Shown in pieces: positions 1 to 10,110 of a stretch of 64,000 nt of DNA (position 1 is its first letter; each line of letters opens with the position of its first letter). Under the pieces are notes generated by a model. That model had not been told where the DNA came from. It saw nothing but the letters and a program-made list of their open reading frames with translations, and searched no databases. This stretch comes from Ancistrus triradiatus (Eukaryota; Chordata; Actinopteri; Siluriformes; Loricariidae), in contig JAJAGP010000941.1 of NCBI GenBank assembly GCA_025084515.1, positions 1-64,000 of the forward strand, given 5' to 3'. Made by a program: the position numbers and the translations under genes.

Positions 1-142
1 GCGGATAGTTCAGTATTAGTAATTGGGGTAAAAGATTCTAATCTTGATTTACGGCTAATTGAACAGATGTCTTCACTAGTGCTGCATCTGGAAGGTTGCT
101 GAAAAGTTTGGTGATGTGATGAGCATTGAGTTTTATGCCTAA
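1..142 (-). mobile_element. L2-like LINE fragment
   Basis: This stretch is the reverse complement, with a few mismatches, of about 9270-9415, which lies in the N-terminal part of an L2-like LINE ORF2. The match stops near 142. It is a truncated LINE piece on the minus strand that runs off the window edge. Confidence 0.7.
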
Positions 143-2910
143 TGTAACATTGTTTAGATGCTGTTAAAGAGAAAGATGATTGACTAAACGCACTTCTTTT
201 TATGAATAAATTATTGCATCTTCAACATATAGCCAGATCTCTACCTAAGTAAAAAACAGTGGGTAAATTATAAATTTAAAGACCAAATAAAAGTGGTTTA
301 AGTATAAATCTATGTGGATCACCAGTAGTGGTGTTAAGTGCAATGGATTGATGGCTATGAGTTTAAATTTAACACAATTAGCTGAAAAATGAAAAGTGAA
401 AGGATAACAGTTTATTAAGGGGTATTATTCGACTTGTTTAATTTTCCTTCAATAATGTAATGCTAATGGTAAAGAATAATGAAGAATAATGAAGGGTTAT
501 AGATCATTTTAACTAATCTGACCTAATCGTTACCAGTGATTATAAAATAATTTAATAGAAATAAAAAAATTCTGTGGCCACTGGAGCCATGTGTTCATAA
601 GTTAATGAAAAAATTTATTTGATATTGGATCTGTTTCTAGCTTATAGGTGAAATTAATAATTATAATCTCTGCCTGAAGACTCCCCATCTGCCATTACAA
701 TTTCGATGGCTAAAATTATTTGCCTTATGCAAATTTTGGCACTTTTTGTAAATTTACCACCGAGGTCTGTTGGGTTGTGACTTGATGTTTCGTTTGAGCA
801 TTTAACAATGGCACTTGTTTAAAGACACAGGTTGTGTATGTGCAAAACACAATGGAAAATTAAAAGTATTAATATCTATACTGCTCAGTAATAATGCCAT
901 GTCAGGCTCTACCCTCCTGTACAAGTGCATTTGCTGAATGGCCGGTGAGAGGCTGGTTAGTTAATGACGGGAAAGATCCCACCATGAAATCGGGACAACC
1001 TAAGGCAGGCACAGCCGTAGTACTGGCCACAGCACGACATGGAACGAATGCTGAACATTTCCGAGAGGAAGGCAAAAATGACCTGCGATTGTGGTCAAAG
1101 GAGAGTTGAAGAGAGCTGATGGTTACAAAAAGTCTTATTATCGAGCAGTACTCAAAAACATTGGGATCAAGCAAACCTTTAGAGGGACAGTGGTTCACGA
1201 TCTATCCAGACTGACGTTATGCATTTGGCATTATGCAAGATTTGGTGAATATTTGGTCCATATGAGAGAGTATTAAGGTAGAGTGACTAAAAATGCTTAG
1301 ACCAATTGAACTGGCTGATGAGAGGAAATTAAGTAGACCTATTTTAGACTGGAATCATATAAAACAGTGAAAAGAAAATGTGCAAATTGGTATCACTCAG
1401 CTTCCAGTATACTAAAATATATTTTAGTAAGTATAAAAGAAGTATATAATAACGAATAAACAGTAATACGAGTGATAATAATATCTAAACGTTGACTGGA
1501 AATTACAAGTATCATACCATACTATAAACCTGGTATAGTTGATAGTACACTATGACAAATTTATTAGTGCGTTACTCAAAAATCTAAAATTGCCCAAACA
1601 GGTAGTTAGTAGAATTGACTTAGCAATGAAAAAAATTACACATAATAAGAGTAGTAAGTATAAAAAGACACAGGAACCACAAAAGATACAGAAAAACACT
1701 GAAGAAATGACAGTGGCCTTACAGTAGCACCAATCAGTCTGCTCTCATTGTTAATTATAGATGTGCATGGTGTTAGCCATTGCACAAGGGGGGCGGTATT
1801 AGGTGGTGAGAAACTCAGAAAATTATTGAGGACAATTACAAACATCGCAAAAAGGGGATTTTGGGTACCAAATTTACAGTAATTTGTGTATGCAACCCTA
1901 AATTTGCATCAAGAACGATGTTAGAAAGAGAGTTTGAGATTTGGAATAACAATAATGATTAGTTCAGATAACGGAAATTAATTAATTTGTCGATGAGGTA
2001 GTAAAGACTAATTTAGCAGAAGCTCAGAATTAGACCAAGACTGGGATGTGTGTACCACACTCAAATTTTTAGAATTTATTAAAAATATAAAAAGCTATTT
2101 AAGCAGGAAAAAACAGAGAGAGAGAGAGAGAGAGAACACTGGAGGAGAACAAGGAGCCAAAGGTGAAACAAGGAGACTGCGTCTACGCATGAGTTACAGG
2201 GATGCTGACTGTCGTTTCAGCTTTAGGGCTGTGTAAATGCGCGGGTATCCAGGCAACCCATGGGTTTGATATTAACATTTTAGTTGAATGTGAACTAACA
2301 ATAACAGTACTGATATTTGTACTGTTAAATAAATTAAAACACCAGCTGTTTAAGTATCTAAGATAAGTATGACAACAGAAATTAAATGATTTTTCTTTTT
2401 AGTATGTAGGGTGATTATATGAATTATTTTGAACTGTTTGGAATTATCAAATGAAGGACAAATCATAGACCATAGTAGGGGATTAAGAGTTCTCAAAATT
2501 ATGTCTAATTACTATCTTTATTTTACATTTATAACTTAACTAATCTTTTAGTTTAAGATTGTTTCATACTTCTAAATTTAAATTTTAACAGTATACCTGG
2601 CAAGGAAGTGAGCCTAGTCTGTGTAAAGATTCAGACAAATTGAAGCTTTTGAAGGAGACAATTGACCACTTAGAGTTTTAATCGAGAGATGACCGATGCA
2701 TTTGTTAGCATTTAATTGGTCTTACAGTTATTGATTTAAAACTAAATGTACTGATTTATGACTTTAATCATTATTAATTGAAGTTAGAGTTCCAGTTTGG
2801 TCATGCTAATTGTGATAACTATGTATGATTTGATGAAAAGTTTCATTGAGTTATTATTTCTTACGTACAGTACGAGGGGAAAATTATGTAGTTAGGCTTA
2901 CCAGCCATGT
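143..2910 (+). other. Decayed internal region of an LTR retroelement (inferred)
   Basis: No intact or recognisable ORF was found; open frames are shorter than 100 codons. A short (GA)n run lies at 2117-2135. The region ends in a purine run directly in front of an LTR start, so I infer that it is the 3' internal part of the same retroelement. No protease, reverse transcriptase or envelope motif could be read. It could also be unrelated AT-rich DNA for much of its length. Confidence 0.35.
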
Positions 2911-2921
2911 CAAGGGGGGAA
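2911..2921 (+). promoter_or_regulatory. Polypurine tract of an LTR retroelement
   Basis: A purine run (CAAGGGGGGAA) lies immediately before the TG that starts the LTR at 2922. In LTR retrotransposons and retroviruses this is where plus-strand DNA synthesis is primed, so it marks the following LTR as the 3' one. Confidence 0.55.
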
Positions 2922-3469
2922 TGTTGAAGATTTGTTGGACACATGTGCCTTTGTGGCTGCGGGGGCCACACATTTTTGTACCCATATAATTATTTACATC
3001 TTATATATTTGCATTTCTAATTGTGGTGTTGTCACTCGTTCAGACTAAGTCTCACCTCCTTGGCTGGGAAAGTACAGAATGTTCTTTGGCCTTGGAAGTG
3101 TTCACCAGTTTTGCGAAGTGTGGGTATGTGTGTGCGCGAGTTTTTGCGAAGTGTGGGTATGTGTGTGCGTAAGATTTTTTTATACAGAGACTTGCTGTAA
3201 ACTCCAAAAACTTGGGCTATTTCACATGTTCATGTGTATAATTACTCAATCATTTGTAATTTGATTAATAAGCAAATTTATTCCAAGTGATCCTTTTATT
3301 CTATAAGTGCAAATGATGAATAACTATATTTTTGACATTAAAGTGTTAGTTTAAAGCTTTTACATGGCCACAGAGATTAATCATGATCTGGATTTAATAT
3401 AATTATTTAAGAATTGAATACAATTTATATGTAAAAATTAGAGATTTGATGCTGAAACTAAAATCTGGG

Positions 3470-3536
3470 CTAAACACGAATTTCCCTCTGGGATTAATAA
3501 AGTGATCTATCTAAAGGTCGAAAAATCTGGGCTAAA
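3470..3536 (+). mobile_element. Micro-insertion of a LINE 3' tail with target duplication
   Basis: About 35-40 bp reading AATTTCCCTCTGGGATTAAT, then AAAGTGATCTATCTA, matches the 3' end of the GATA-tailed LINE seen in reverse at 52283-52345. It is flanked on both sides by copies of AAAATCTGGGCTAAA, a target duplication of about 15 bp. This is an extremely 5'-truncated retrotransposition event. Confidence 0.55.
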
Positions 3537-3626
3537 GGTTATGATGACTGAGAGGAGGGAGAGAAGGGTAGAATAAGGGTGGGGCGCCTGGGCAGCAGGT
3601 GTTCTAAAAGTTGGAAAAAATGATGA

Positions 3627-4416
3627 TGTCGTGGTTTTTTGACAGAATGCATGCTGCTCACTTAATCAAAAATCACACTCAAGCAGAATCAAAGTTTCAG
3701 AGGAGAGGCAGACAAGTTTATTGCAAGCAATAAGGGACATCCTCACACCACAGCAGCGGTGCAAAGAAGCCAAAGAGCCACAAATCTCTGGCCCTTATAT
3801 ACAACTCAGTCAAGGTCAGACATTATGTCATCATTGTTTTCAGAACACTTGCTGCCCAGGCGCCCCACCCGTATTCCTCCATTGTCTCCCCCCTCGGGTC
3901 ATCCTGACCTGGCAAGTGAACTTTATCCCAGTTTTTAGTTTCAGCATCAAATCTCTAATTTCTACATATAAATTGTATTCAATTCTTACATAATTATACT
4001 AAATCCAGATCATGATTACTCTCTGTGACCATGTAAAAGCTTTAAACTAACACTTTAACATCAACAATATAGTTATTCATCATATGCACTTACAGAATAA
4101 AATAATTATACACATGAACATGTGAAATAACCCAAGTTACTGGAGTGTACAGCAAGTCTCTGTATAAAAAATCTTACGCACACACATACCCACAGTTTGC
4201 AAAACTGGTGAACACTTCCAAGGCCAAAGAACATTTTGTACTTTCTCAGTTAGGCTGAGACGCACCTGCAAACCATGTCTTAAAGAGACTTATTCTGAAC
4301 GAATGACATCACCACAATTAGAAATGCAAATATATAAGATGTAAATAATTATATGGGTGCAAAAATGTGTGGCCCCCACAGCCACAAAGGCACATGTGTC
4401 TAACAAATCCTCAACA
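3627..4416 (-). mobile_element. Solo LTR inserted in an older LTR of the same family
   Basis: Read on the minus strand this is a complete LTR of 790 bp: TGTTGAGG at 4416 to CCACGACA at 3627. It matches 2922-3626 plus 4417-4621 in inverted order. It is flanked by ATGA (3623-3626) and ATGG (4417-4420), which fits a 4-bp target duplication with one change. Without these LTR borders the locus looks like a confusing palindrome. Confidence 0.7.
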
Positions 4417-4621
4417 ATGGCATAATGTTTGACCCTGACTGAGTTGTATATAAGGGCCAGAGATTTGTGGCTCTTAGGCTTCTCCGCACCGCTGCTGCGT
4501 TGTGTGGTTGTCCTTTATTGCTTGCAATAAAATCATCTGCTTCTCCACTGAACATTTGATTCGGCTTAAGTGTGATTTTTGATTAAGTGAGCAGAATGTA
4601 TTCTGTCAAAAAACCACGACA

Positions 4622-6276
4622 GTAAGGCGCACATTAAAGTCTACCAATCCTAAAAAGGCTGCAGGCCCGGATGGTATTACTGGGCGTGTGCTGAAAGACT
4701 GTGCTGATCAACTTGCGGGGATCCTCACGAGGATCTTTAATAGGTCACTTTCACAGTCGATCATTCCAGCCTGTTTAAAATCCTCAACTATAGTCCCGAT
4801 ACCAAAGAAATCTCAGATCACCAGCCTTAATGACTGGAGCTGGTTGCTCTAACACCGGTGGTAATGAAGTGCTTTGAGAAATCACATCCTTTCTTTTCTT
4901 CCATCCAACTTCGACCCATATCAGTTTGCATATAGGGCTGGCAGATCTACAGAAGATGCAGTAGTTACTGCCCTTCACACAACCCTACACCACCTGGAAC
5001 AGCAGGGAACCTACACCCGGCTCCTCCTTGTGGATTATAGCTTTGCCTTTAACACCATCATCCCCCACTGACTGATGTGCAAACTGTTGGACCTGGGTCT
5101 GCCTCATCACACCTGTCTATGGATCAAAGACTTCCTGACGGGGCGCAGACAAAGGGTTAGAGTAGGACCTCACACCGCTACACCCATTAGCCTCAGCACA
5201 GGCTCCGCTCGGTCTGTTTGCTGAGTCCCCTGCACTACACCCTCTACACTTATGACTGGACCACTGCTCATACCAGCAACACCATAGTCAAATTCGCAGA
5301 GGATACTACCATTCTGGGACTCATCTCCGGAGACAACGAGACAGCCTACCGGGATGAAGTGGAACGGCTGTCATTATGGTGCACAGACAACAACCTACGT
5401 CTGAACACATCAAAGACGAAGGAGCAGGTCATCGATTTCAGAAAGGTGAGAAAAGAAATCCAATCATTAACCATCAACGGGAGCTGTGTAAAAAGAGTCA
5501 CAAATTTTCGCTTCCTGGGTATTCACATCGAGGAGGACCTAACCTGGGGTGTGAACATCAAGGAACTTACAAAGAGGGCACATCAGAGACTCTACTTCCT
5601 GAGGATTCTCAGGAAGAACAACATTAATCAGAGACTGCTGGTGTCCTTCTATTGTTCCACTAGAGAGAGCATCCTCACTCACGGACTGTGTGTGTGGTTC
5701 TCCAGCTGCACAGCAGCACACAAAAAAGAACTACAGAGGATTGTGAGGTCTGCGGAAAAGATCATTGGGTGTTGTCTACCCACACTGGAGGATCTACACA
5801 GCTTTCGTTGTCTTCAGAGAGCCCACAAAATTATTATGGACGTTTCTCACCCCAGTCGCCAACTATTGGAGCTACTACCATCAGGTAGACGTTACAGATC
5901 GTTTAAAACAAGGACCAACCGGCTCAGGAATAGCTTTTACCCCACAGCAGTTCGGGCTCTAAATAACTCATTATAACTGTATTTAATCCATTTTTGTAAT
6001 AAAACATGGGACTGTGCAATATTTACATTTTCAATGTTACAAGGGAAATGTGCAATTTCTTTACTCAATTGTTGAGTAAAATCCATGCAATCCGTGTTGC
6101 TGACAGTAGGTCTTTTGGTTTCTTATCATTGTGTTTTTTAATTTCTTCATATTTTTCTATGGTTATTTTTGTAAATGATAGTTTCTGTATTTTTTTTTTC
6201 TTGTCTGTTACACCGCAAAGCATGGCACCTTAATTTCGTTATACCCGGTATAATGACAATAAAGATATTCTGAAAA
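4622..6276 (+). mobile_element. Rex1-like LINE, reverse transcriptase region and 3' end
   Basis: Broken reading frames encode a reverse transcriptase of the Rex1 group (L2/CR1 clade). Readable motifs are KKAAGPDGITGRVLKDCADQ near 4655-4715, FAYRAGRSTEDAV near 4924, VDYSFAFNTIIPH near 5031-5071 (FSSAFNT in typical Rex1), and FAEDTT near 5293, where the catalytic FADD has become FAED. The long frame 5218-5976 (252 codons) covers the thumb and C-terminal region and ends with ALNNSL. The 3' UTR has AATAAA at about 5998 and ends in ACAATAAAGATATTCTG near 6276. The 5' end is cut by the LTR at 4621. The FAED change and frame breaks show that it is inactive. Confidence 0.85.
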
Positions 6277-6557
6277 AATGTGTGCGCAGAGTCTAAGACG
6301 CTGGAAGGTATATTTCTTAGGATTAATCCATTTATGACCCATCTGTGGAATATTTTTTAAATTACTCTACCTGAATGTGTTTGAATAGGTTCTTAAGAAT
6401 TGTAGTGGATTCTTATTGTAGTGGTGCTGTTGCAATTTCTATTGAACTTTGTAGATGCTTCCATAAGTAATTTGAGTATGAATGAATGTAAATGTTGGAT
6501 GTGAATGTAAATTTATATGTATTGTTTTGAAATTATTTAATAAACAAAGAAATTGAG
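6277..6557. other. Unassigned AT-rich spacer
   Basis: I see no ORF, repeat border or RNA gene here. It separates the Rex1-like tail from the 5S-like sequence. Confidence 0.3.
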
Positions 6558-6657
6558 GACGCCCGATCTAGTCAGATCTCGGAAGCTAAACAAGGCCGGG
6601 CTTGGTCAGTACCTGGATGGGAGACTGCCTGGGAATACCAGGTGCTGCAAGCTTTTG
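6558..6657 (+). pseudogene. 5S rRNA pseudogene, 5'-truncated
   Basis: About 100 bases match vertebrate 5S rRNA from ACGCCCGATCT to GGTGCTGCAAGCTT, including the internal promoter blocks AGCTAAACAAGGCCGGGC and GGATGGGAGACTGCCTGGG. The first 20-25 bases of 5S are missing and there are several substitutions. A TTTT run at 6653-6656 resembles the RNA polymerase III stop. It may be a degenerate rDNA unit or part of a 5S-derived SINE; a working gene is unlikely because the 5' end is absent. Confidence 0.8.
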
Positions 6658-7117
6658 GCGCGGCACTTCCGTTTAGGCTCGAGACCTACCATGGTGAAAG
6701 TGGCCTTTAAATTAGAAAAAAAGTGAACGATGAAACGAGCTGCGAGCTGGACCTGATGTAACCTGCAAGCCATGTGGCTGACTGGCAGGTGTGTAGAATG
6801 TATGAGCCATTGTGACATCATTGTTTCCTCCATGGGCCAGTAATGCCTGTAATGTGTTCAGTTGTAGTGAGATAGAAGTTAAAGTTGCCTTTAGAGAAGA
6901 AAAAGGTGATTGGACGAATGAACGTGTGTACGAATGACGGCTGCAATATGCCATAGGAGTGGGGTATAGGAAGAGTGACGTGACTGATGCGGCCTGTTGT
7001 ATTAAGAACCAGGTTCAAAATGGTCTTTTTCACCACTGAATTTGAAAACATAAAAAAAGGTGGGGAATCTTATTTTCTTGCACCACGAACATCATCCATA
7101 AGTAGACGATTTTTGCA
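6658..7117 (+). repeat. Spacer of the 5S-like unit
   Basis: The spacer after the first 5S copy is similar to that after the second (compare 6700-6830 with 7300-7430; shared CCTTTAAATTA, CAAGCCATG and GCATTGTGACATCA-like blocks). A 29-bp part at 6765-6793 recurs without change at 25008-25036, so this spacer also occurs away from 5S sequence. Confidence 0.5.
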
Positions 7118-7245
7118 ACACCACACCACTGCCACAGAACCTTTTTGTCAGTGTACATCTGCTTCATTCAAAAATGCTAAGCAGGCATTTGCCTGTTTAG
7201 ATGCTGGATGGGAGACCTGACTTTCAGCATCAGGTGCTGCAAAAA
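7118..7245 (+). pseudogene. Second, strongly decayed 5S rRNA-like copy
   Basis: The stretch starts with GCAACACCACACCACTG, like the 5S 5' end, then diverges. It returns to 5S with GCTAAGCAGGCATTTGCCTG, GATGCTGGATGGGAGACC and CATCAGGTGCTGCAAAAA. It lies about 560 bp after the first copy, in the same orientation and followed by a related spacer. Confidence 0.6.
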
Positions 7246-7912
7246 TCTCACGCTGCATCTCATTCTCTTCACTCACTTCCACAAGCTGCTCATCAAAACC
7301 ACCTTTAAATTACAAAACACAATCACAAAACTGCAGCGCGCACTGGCTTTCACGTACCTGCACAAGCCATGGGACTCAACGGCTGCTGTGTGGAGGCCAG
7401 GATGCATTGTGACATCACAATGTACTTCTAGGGATCAAGCTTTCCCGTCATCTGCCCAGTACAGCTCAGATGCACTTCAAACTTGCGTGTTGCAAACAGA
7501 AGCGTCAATGAACAACCGAACGGATCAAAGAATGCATGCTGCGTTATGAATTGTCAGGCACGGAACAGAACAGTGATGACAAATTCAGTGAACATACAGG
7601 AGAAACTTGGCTTTCTGTCAATAAAAAGCTGAACAAATGAACCAGTGACACACCGGGCTGCAGCCGAAGATTTAATGGCGGTCGGGTTAGAGCATAACAA
7701 GCCCCATCAGCGCAGGAGCACCCGCTTGCGGCCACACCGACTTGAGGACGCCCAATTACGTCGGACGGGAGTTTGTGAAGTACATTTGTTTTCTGAGCGG
7801 TATAAACCAAAAGTAAACTCGAAGGATACAGCCTCTCTGATTGTTTTTGTATGGACGTGGCTCACCGGCAGGGAGACTGCTGGTGGACGCCTATCTTTAC
7901 TTAGAGCGAAGG
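7246..7912 (+). other. 5S-type spacer and putative 5' UTR of a Tx1-like LINE
   Basis: 7246-7560 is the second copy of the 5S spacer. 7560-7912 is GC-richer and leads into the zinc-knuckle ORF1, so it may be the LINE 5' UTR; no motif proves this. Confidence 0.35.
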
Positions 7913-9087
7913 ATGGAAGAGACGAACATGACGGGCGTCGATAAACAAACGCCGGAAGCGACACAACCAAACTTAGGTGACAATGAGCGAGTAAAGGAGC
8001 GTGCTTCAGCAAACAGTTTGGAACGACGAAACGAACAGAGATATTGCAAGGAAAGAACACTAGTGGTGGAAACAGGACAGTACTCGAGAGCTTTTGCTAC
8101 GGATCTGTCGAAAGGTGTGCTACGGGAAGTTAGACACGGACACCTGACCGAGCGGCTTTGAGAGAACGCTGGACGAACAGACAGCGGTGGACGAGATACT
8201 TGAAGATCTGACTATACAGGGAGCAAGGTGCAAGGTGAGGCCGCTAGCTACCTCTGATGTGGTCTCCTTTTTGCACCTGCCTGCTTACACGACTGACGAG
8301 GAAATTTGAGAAGCTGAGGCTGTGGGGTGTAGTGTCGCTACAGCCGATTAGGTGCCGGTACTACACTGGAACACACAGATGGTACGAGATACCTGAAGGT
8401 GCGATTCCCAAAGGAAGTGAAATCTCTGCCGTACAGCACGCGACTTATGACTGCAGAAGGCCTGGAGTACATCAGAATAATCCATACTGGGCAGGTGAGA
8501 ACCTGCAGATTGTGCATGAGTCCTGACCACATGATGAAAGACTGTTCAGAATTTACCTGCAATACGTGTCACGACCAAGGACACTACGCACGTGACTGTA
8601 ACCCGGTGAGGTGCCAGGAGTGCCACATGGTCCTGATTAACTGCTATTGTTCGCATTAAAGTGATGAATGTGCGGAGAAGATGAATGAACCTGTCATAGA
8701 AAAGGAGGAGGCAGGGACTACAGAGTCTAATCGCCCTGATGGGGACGAGGATCAGGGCCGCAGGGCAGAGGCGGATAACATAGGGGACAGAAGCGAAACC
8801 TCGAAAGGAGCTACAGTGGAGGTTAATAAGAAGCCCAGAGTGGAGCGGGAGGAGGCGCTCGGCGCGGAAGGCAGTGTGGAGCCTGACCCCTCCGGACGAA
8901 CCAGAGGCGAAGTGAGTGAAGAGGGCAGCCAGCCTGCAGAAGACAGTGGTGTAGCCTGGGATGCGGTGGATGACACAGACAGTGATAAGGAGGTACGCAA
9001 AATAATATTAAAAAGTACAAATAAAAGGAAACTAATGGCTAAAAGCAAAGCAAAGAACACGGCATCTAGAGCGCAAGTGGAGACATA
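7913..9087 (+). pseudogene. Tx1-like LINE ORF1 remnant with CCHC zinc knuckles
   Basis: Frames broken by a few stops and shifts encode an ORF1 protein of the Tx1 group (L1 clade). It likely starts at the ATG near 7912 (MEETNMTG). A fold near 8190-8400 is followed by FPKEVKSLPYSTRLMTAEGL and a zinc-knuckle cluster near 8500-8650 (CRLCMSPDHMMKDC, then CNTCHDQGHYARDC, then CQEC). An acidic, hydrophilic tail follows at 8681-9087. ORF1 proteins of this group bind the LINE RNA. Its ORF2 lies 5 kb further on at 14055, because later elements inserted between them. The CCHC array could suggest a host CNBP-like gene, but the long context matches a LINE. Confidence 0.75.
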
Positions 9088-9460
9088 GTAAATTAGAGGT
9101 GTTTAAGATTGCTTGGAGGGACAGCATGGCAGAGCATAAGCATGCCCTCACTAAAGCTGCATACTTCTCTTCAATCATAGAGAAAAATAAGAATAATCCA
9201 AGATTTCTCTTTAATACAGTCTCCAATAATTTTAACAGTAATGATTTCATGACTTTCTTTAATGATAAGATAGAAAACATTAGGCATAAAACTCAATGCT
9301 CATCACATCACCAAACTGTTCAGCAACCTTCCAGATGCAGCACTAGTGAAGACATCTGTTTAATGAGCTCTAAATCAAGATTAGAATCTTTTACCCCAAT
9401 TACTAATACTGAAATATCCGCACTGGTCAGCTCGTCTAGTCAAGTCAGATTTACAGCTAG

Positions 9461-9545
9461 TCCTCGGGTTACGATGCAGATCCGTCCCTAGGGGGCGTCG
9501 TAAACCGATTTTCGGTGTAAGTCGGAACACACGAACATACTTATG
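9461..9545 (+). mobile_element. Fragment of a TIR MITE (same family as 42013-42329)
   Basis: AGTCCTCGGGTTACGATGCA and the following GATCCGT..GGCGTCGTAAACCGATTT match the left end of the complete MITE at 42013. The right end is missing here. Confidence 0.6.
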
Positions 9546-9864
9546 TTCTTGAGTGGCTGTTAGAAACTTGAAGTGTCTGTTTGCATTGCTTTTGTACTGT
9601 TTTGTATGGTTTGACGTCTGACACCGGGTCTTTTATTTTGACGCCCACGGAGGTGAGGGTTGTTGCACTATGGATGGTCCAGTCTAGTAACAGAAGCATG
9701 GTCGCTAATTGTGCACGAGTTTACACTACTTTTGCCTGTTCTAACCTGTCGTATCTACCGTACATAAAGCAATGACTCAGTATTGCATGATTCTGAGATG
9801 TTTATGAAAATTTGATAGTCGGTTACTATCGCTGCAACTCTGTTATCCGGTCAGACGTGTTTGT

Positions 9865-10110
9865 GTTGGGCCCTAGTGACCCAAGCCATGCATCCTGGTC
9901 TAAATCTAGTCAAAAGCCTGTGTAAATAGGTATGTCTTTAGCCTAGACTTAAAACTTTGGAGAGGGTCTGAATCTCGAACGAAAGTGGGAAGTTTATTCC
10001 ATAGTTGGGGGACCATGTATGAGAAAGCCTTTTCCCCGGCTGTGACTTTTTTAATTCTAGGAACTAAAAGAAGCCCTGCACCCTGCGAACGAAGTCATCT
10101 AAGTCATAAA
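9865..10110 (-). mobile_element. Inverted L2 C-terminal fragment nested in the L2 copy
   Basis: This is the reverse complement of about 11298-11520, the end of the L2 ORF2 (for example the CCCTGCGAACGAAGT block and CATGCATCCTGGTCTAAATC). It creates an inverted repeat with 1.2 kb between the arms. Confidence 0.65.

Larger units (their letters stand above)
2922..4621 (+). mobile_element. LTR of a retroelement, split by another LTR
   Basis: The LTR begins TGTTGAAG at 2922 and ends CCACGACA at 4621, with TG..CA borders. It is in two parts, 2922-3626 and 4417-4621, separated by an opposite-strand copy of the same LTR. The right part has a TATA-like box (TATATAAG near 4448), an AATAAA signal near 4527 and a U5-like end. 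The left part also carries a very short LINE-tail insertion near 3480-3520. This LTR is therefore older than both insertions. Confidence 0.7.

Noticed and set aside
2922..4621. A foldback or DIRS-type element
   Set aside because: The inverted repeats are fully explained by one LTR inserted into another LTR of the same family in opposite orientation, with TG..CA ends and a short target duplication.
6558..6657. A functional 5S rRNA gene
   Set aside because: The first 20-25 bases are missing and several conserved positions are changed.
8500..8655. A host CCHC zinc-finger (CNBP-like) gene
   Set aside because: The knuckles sit in the typical place of a Tx1-group ORF1, surrounded by degraded LINE sequence with stops and shifts.
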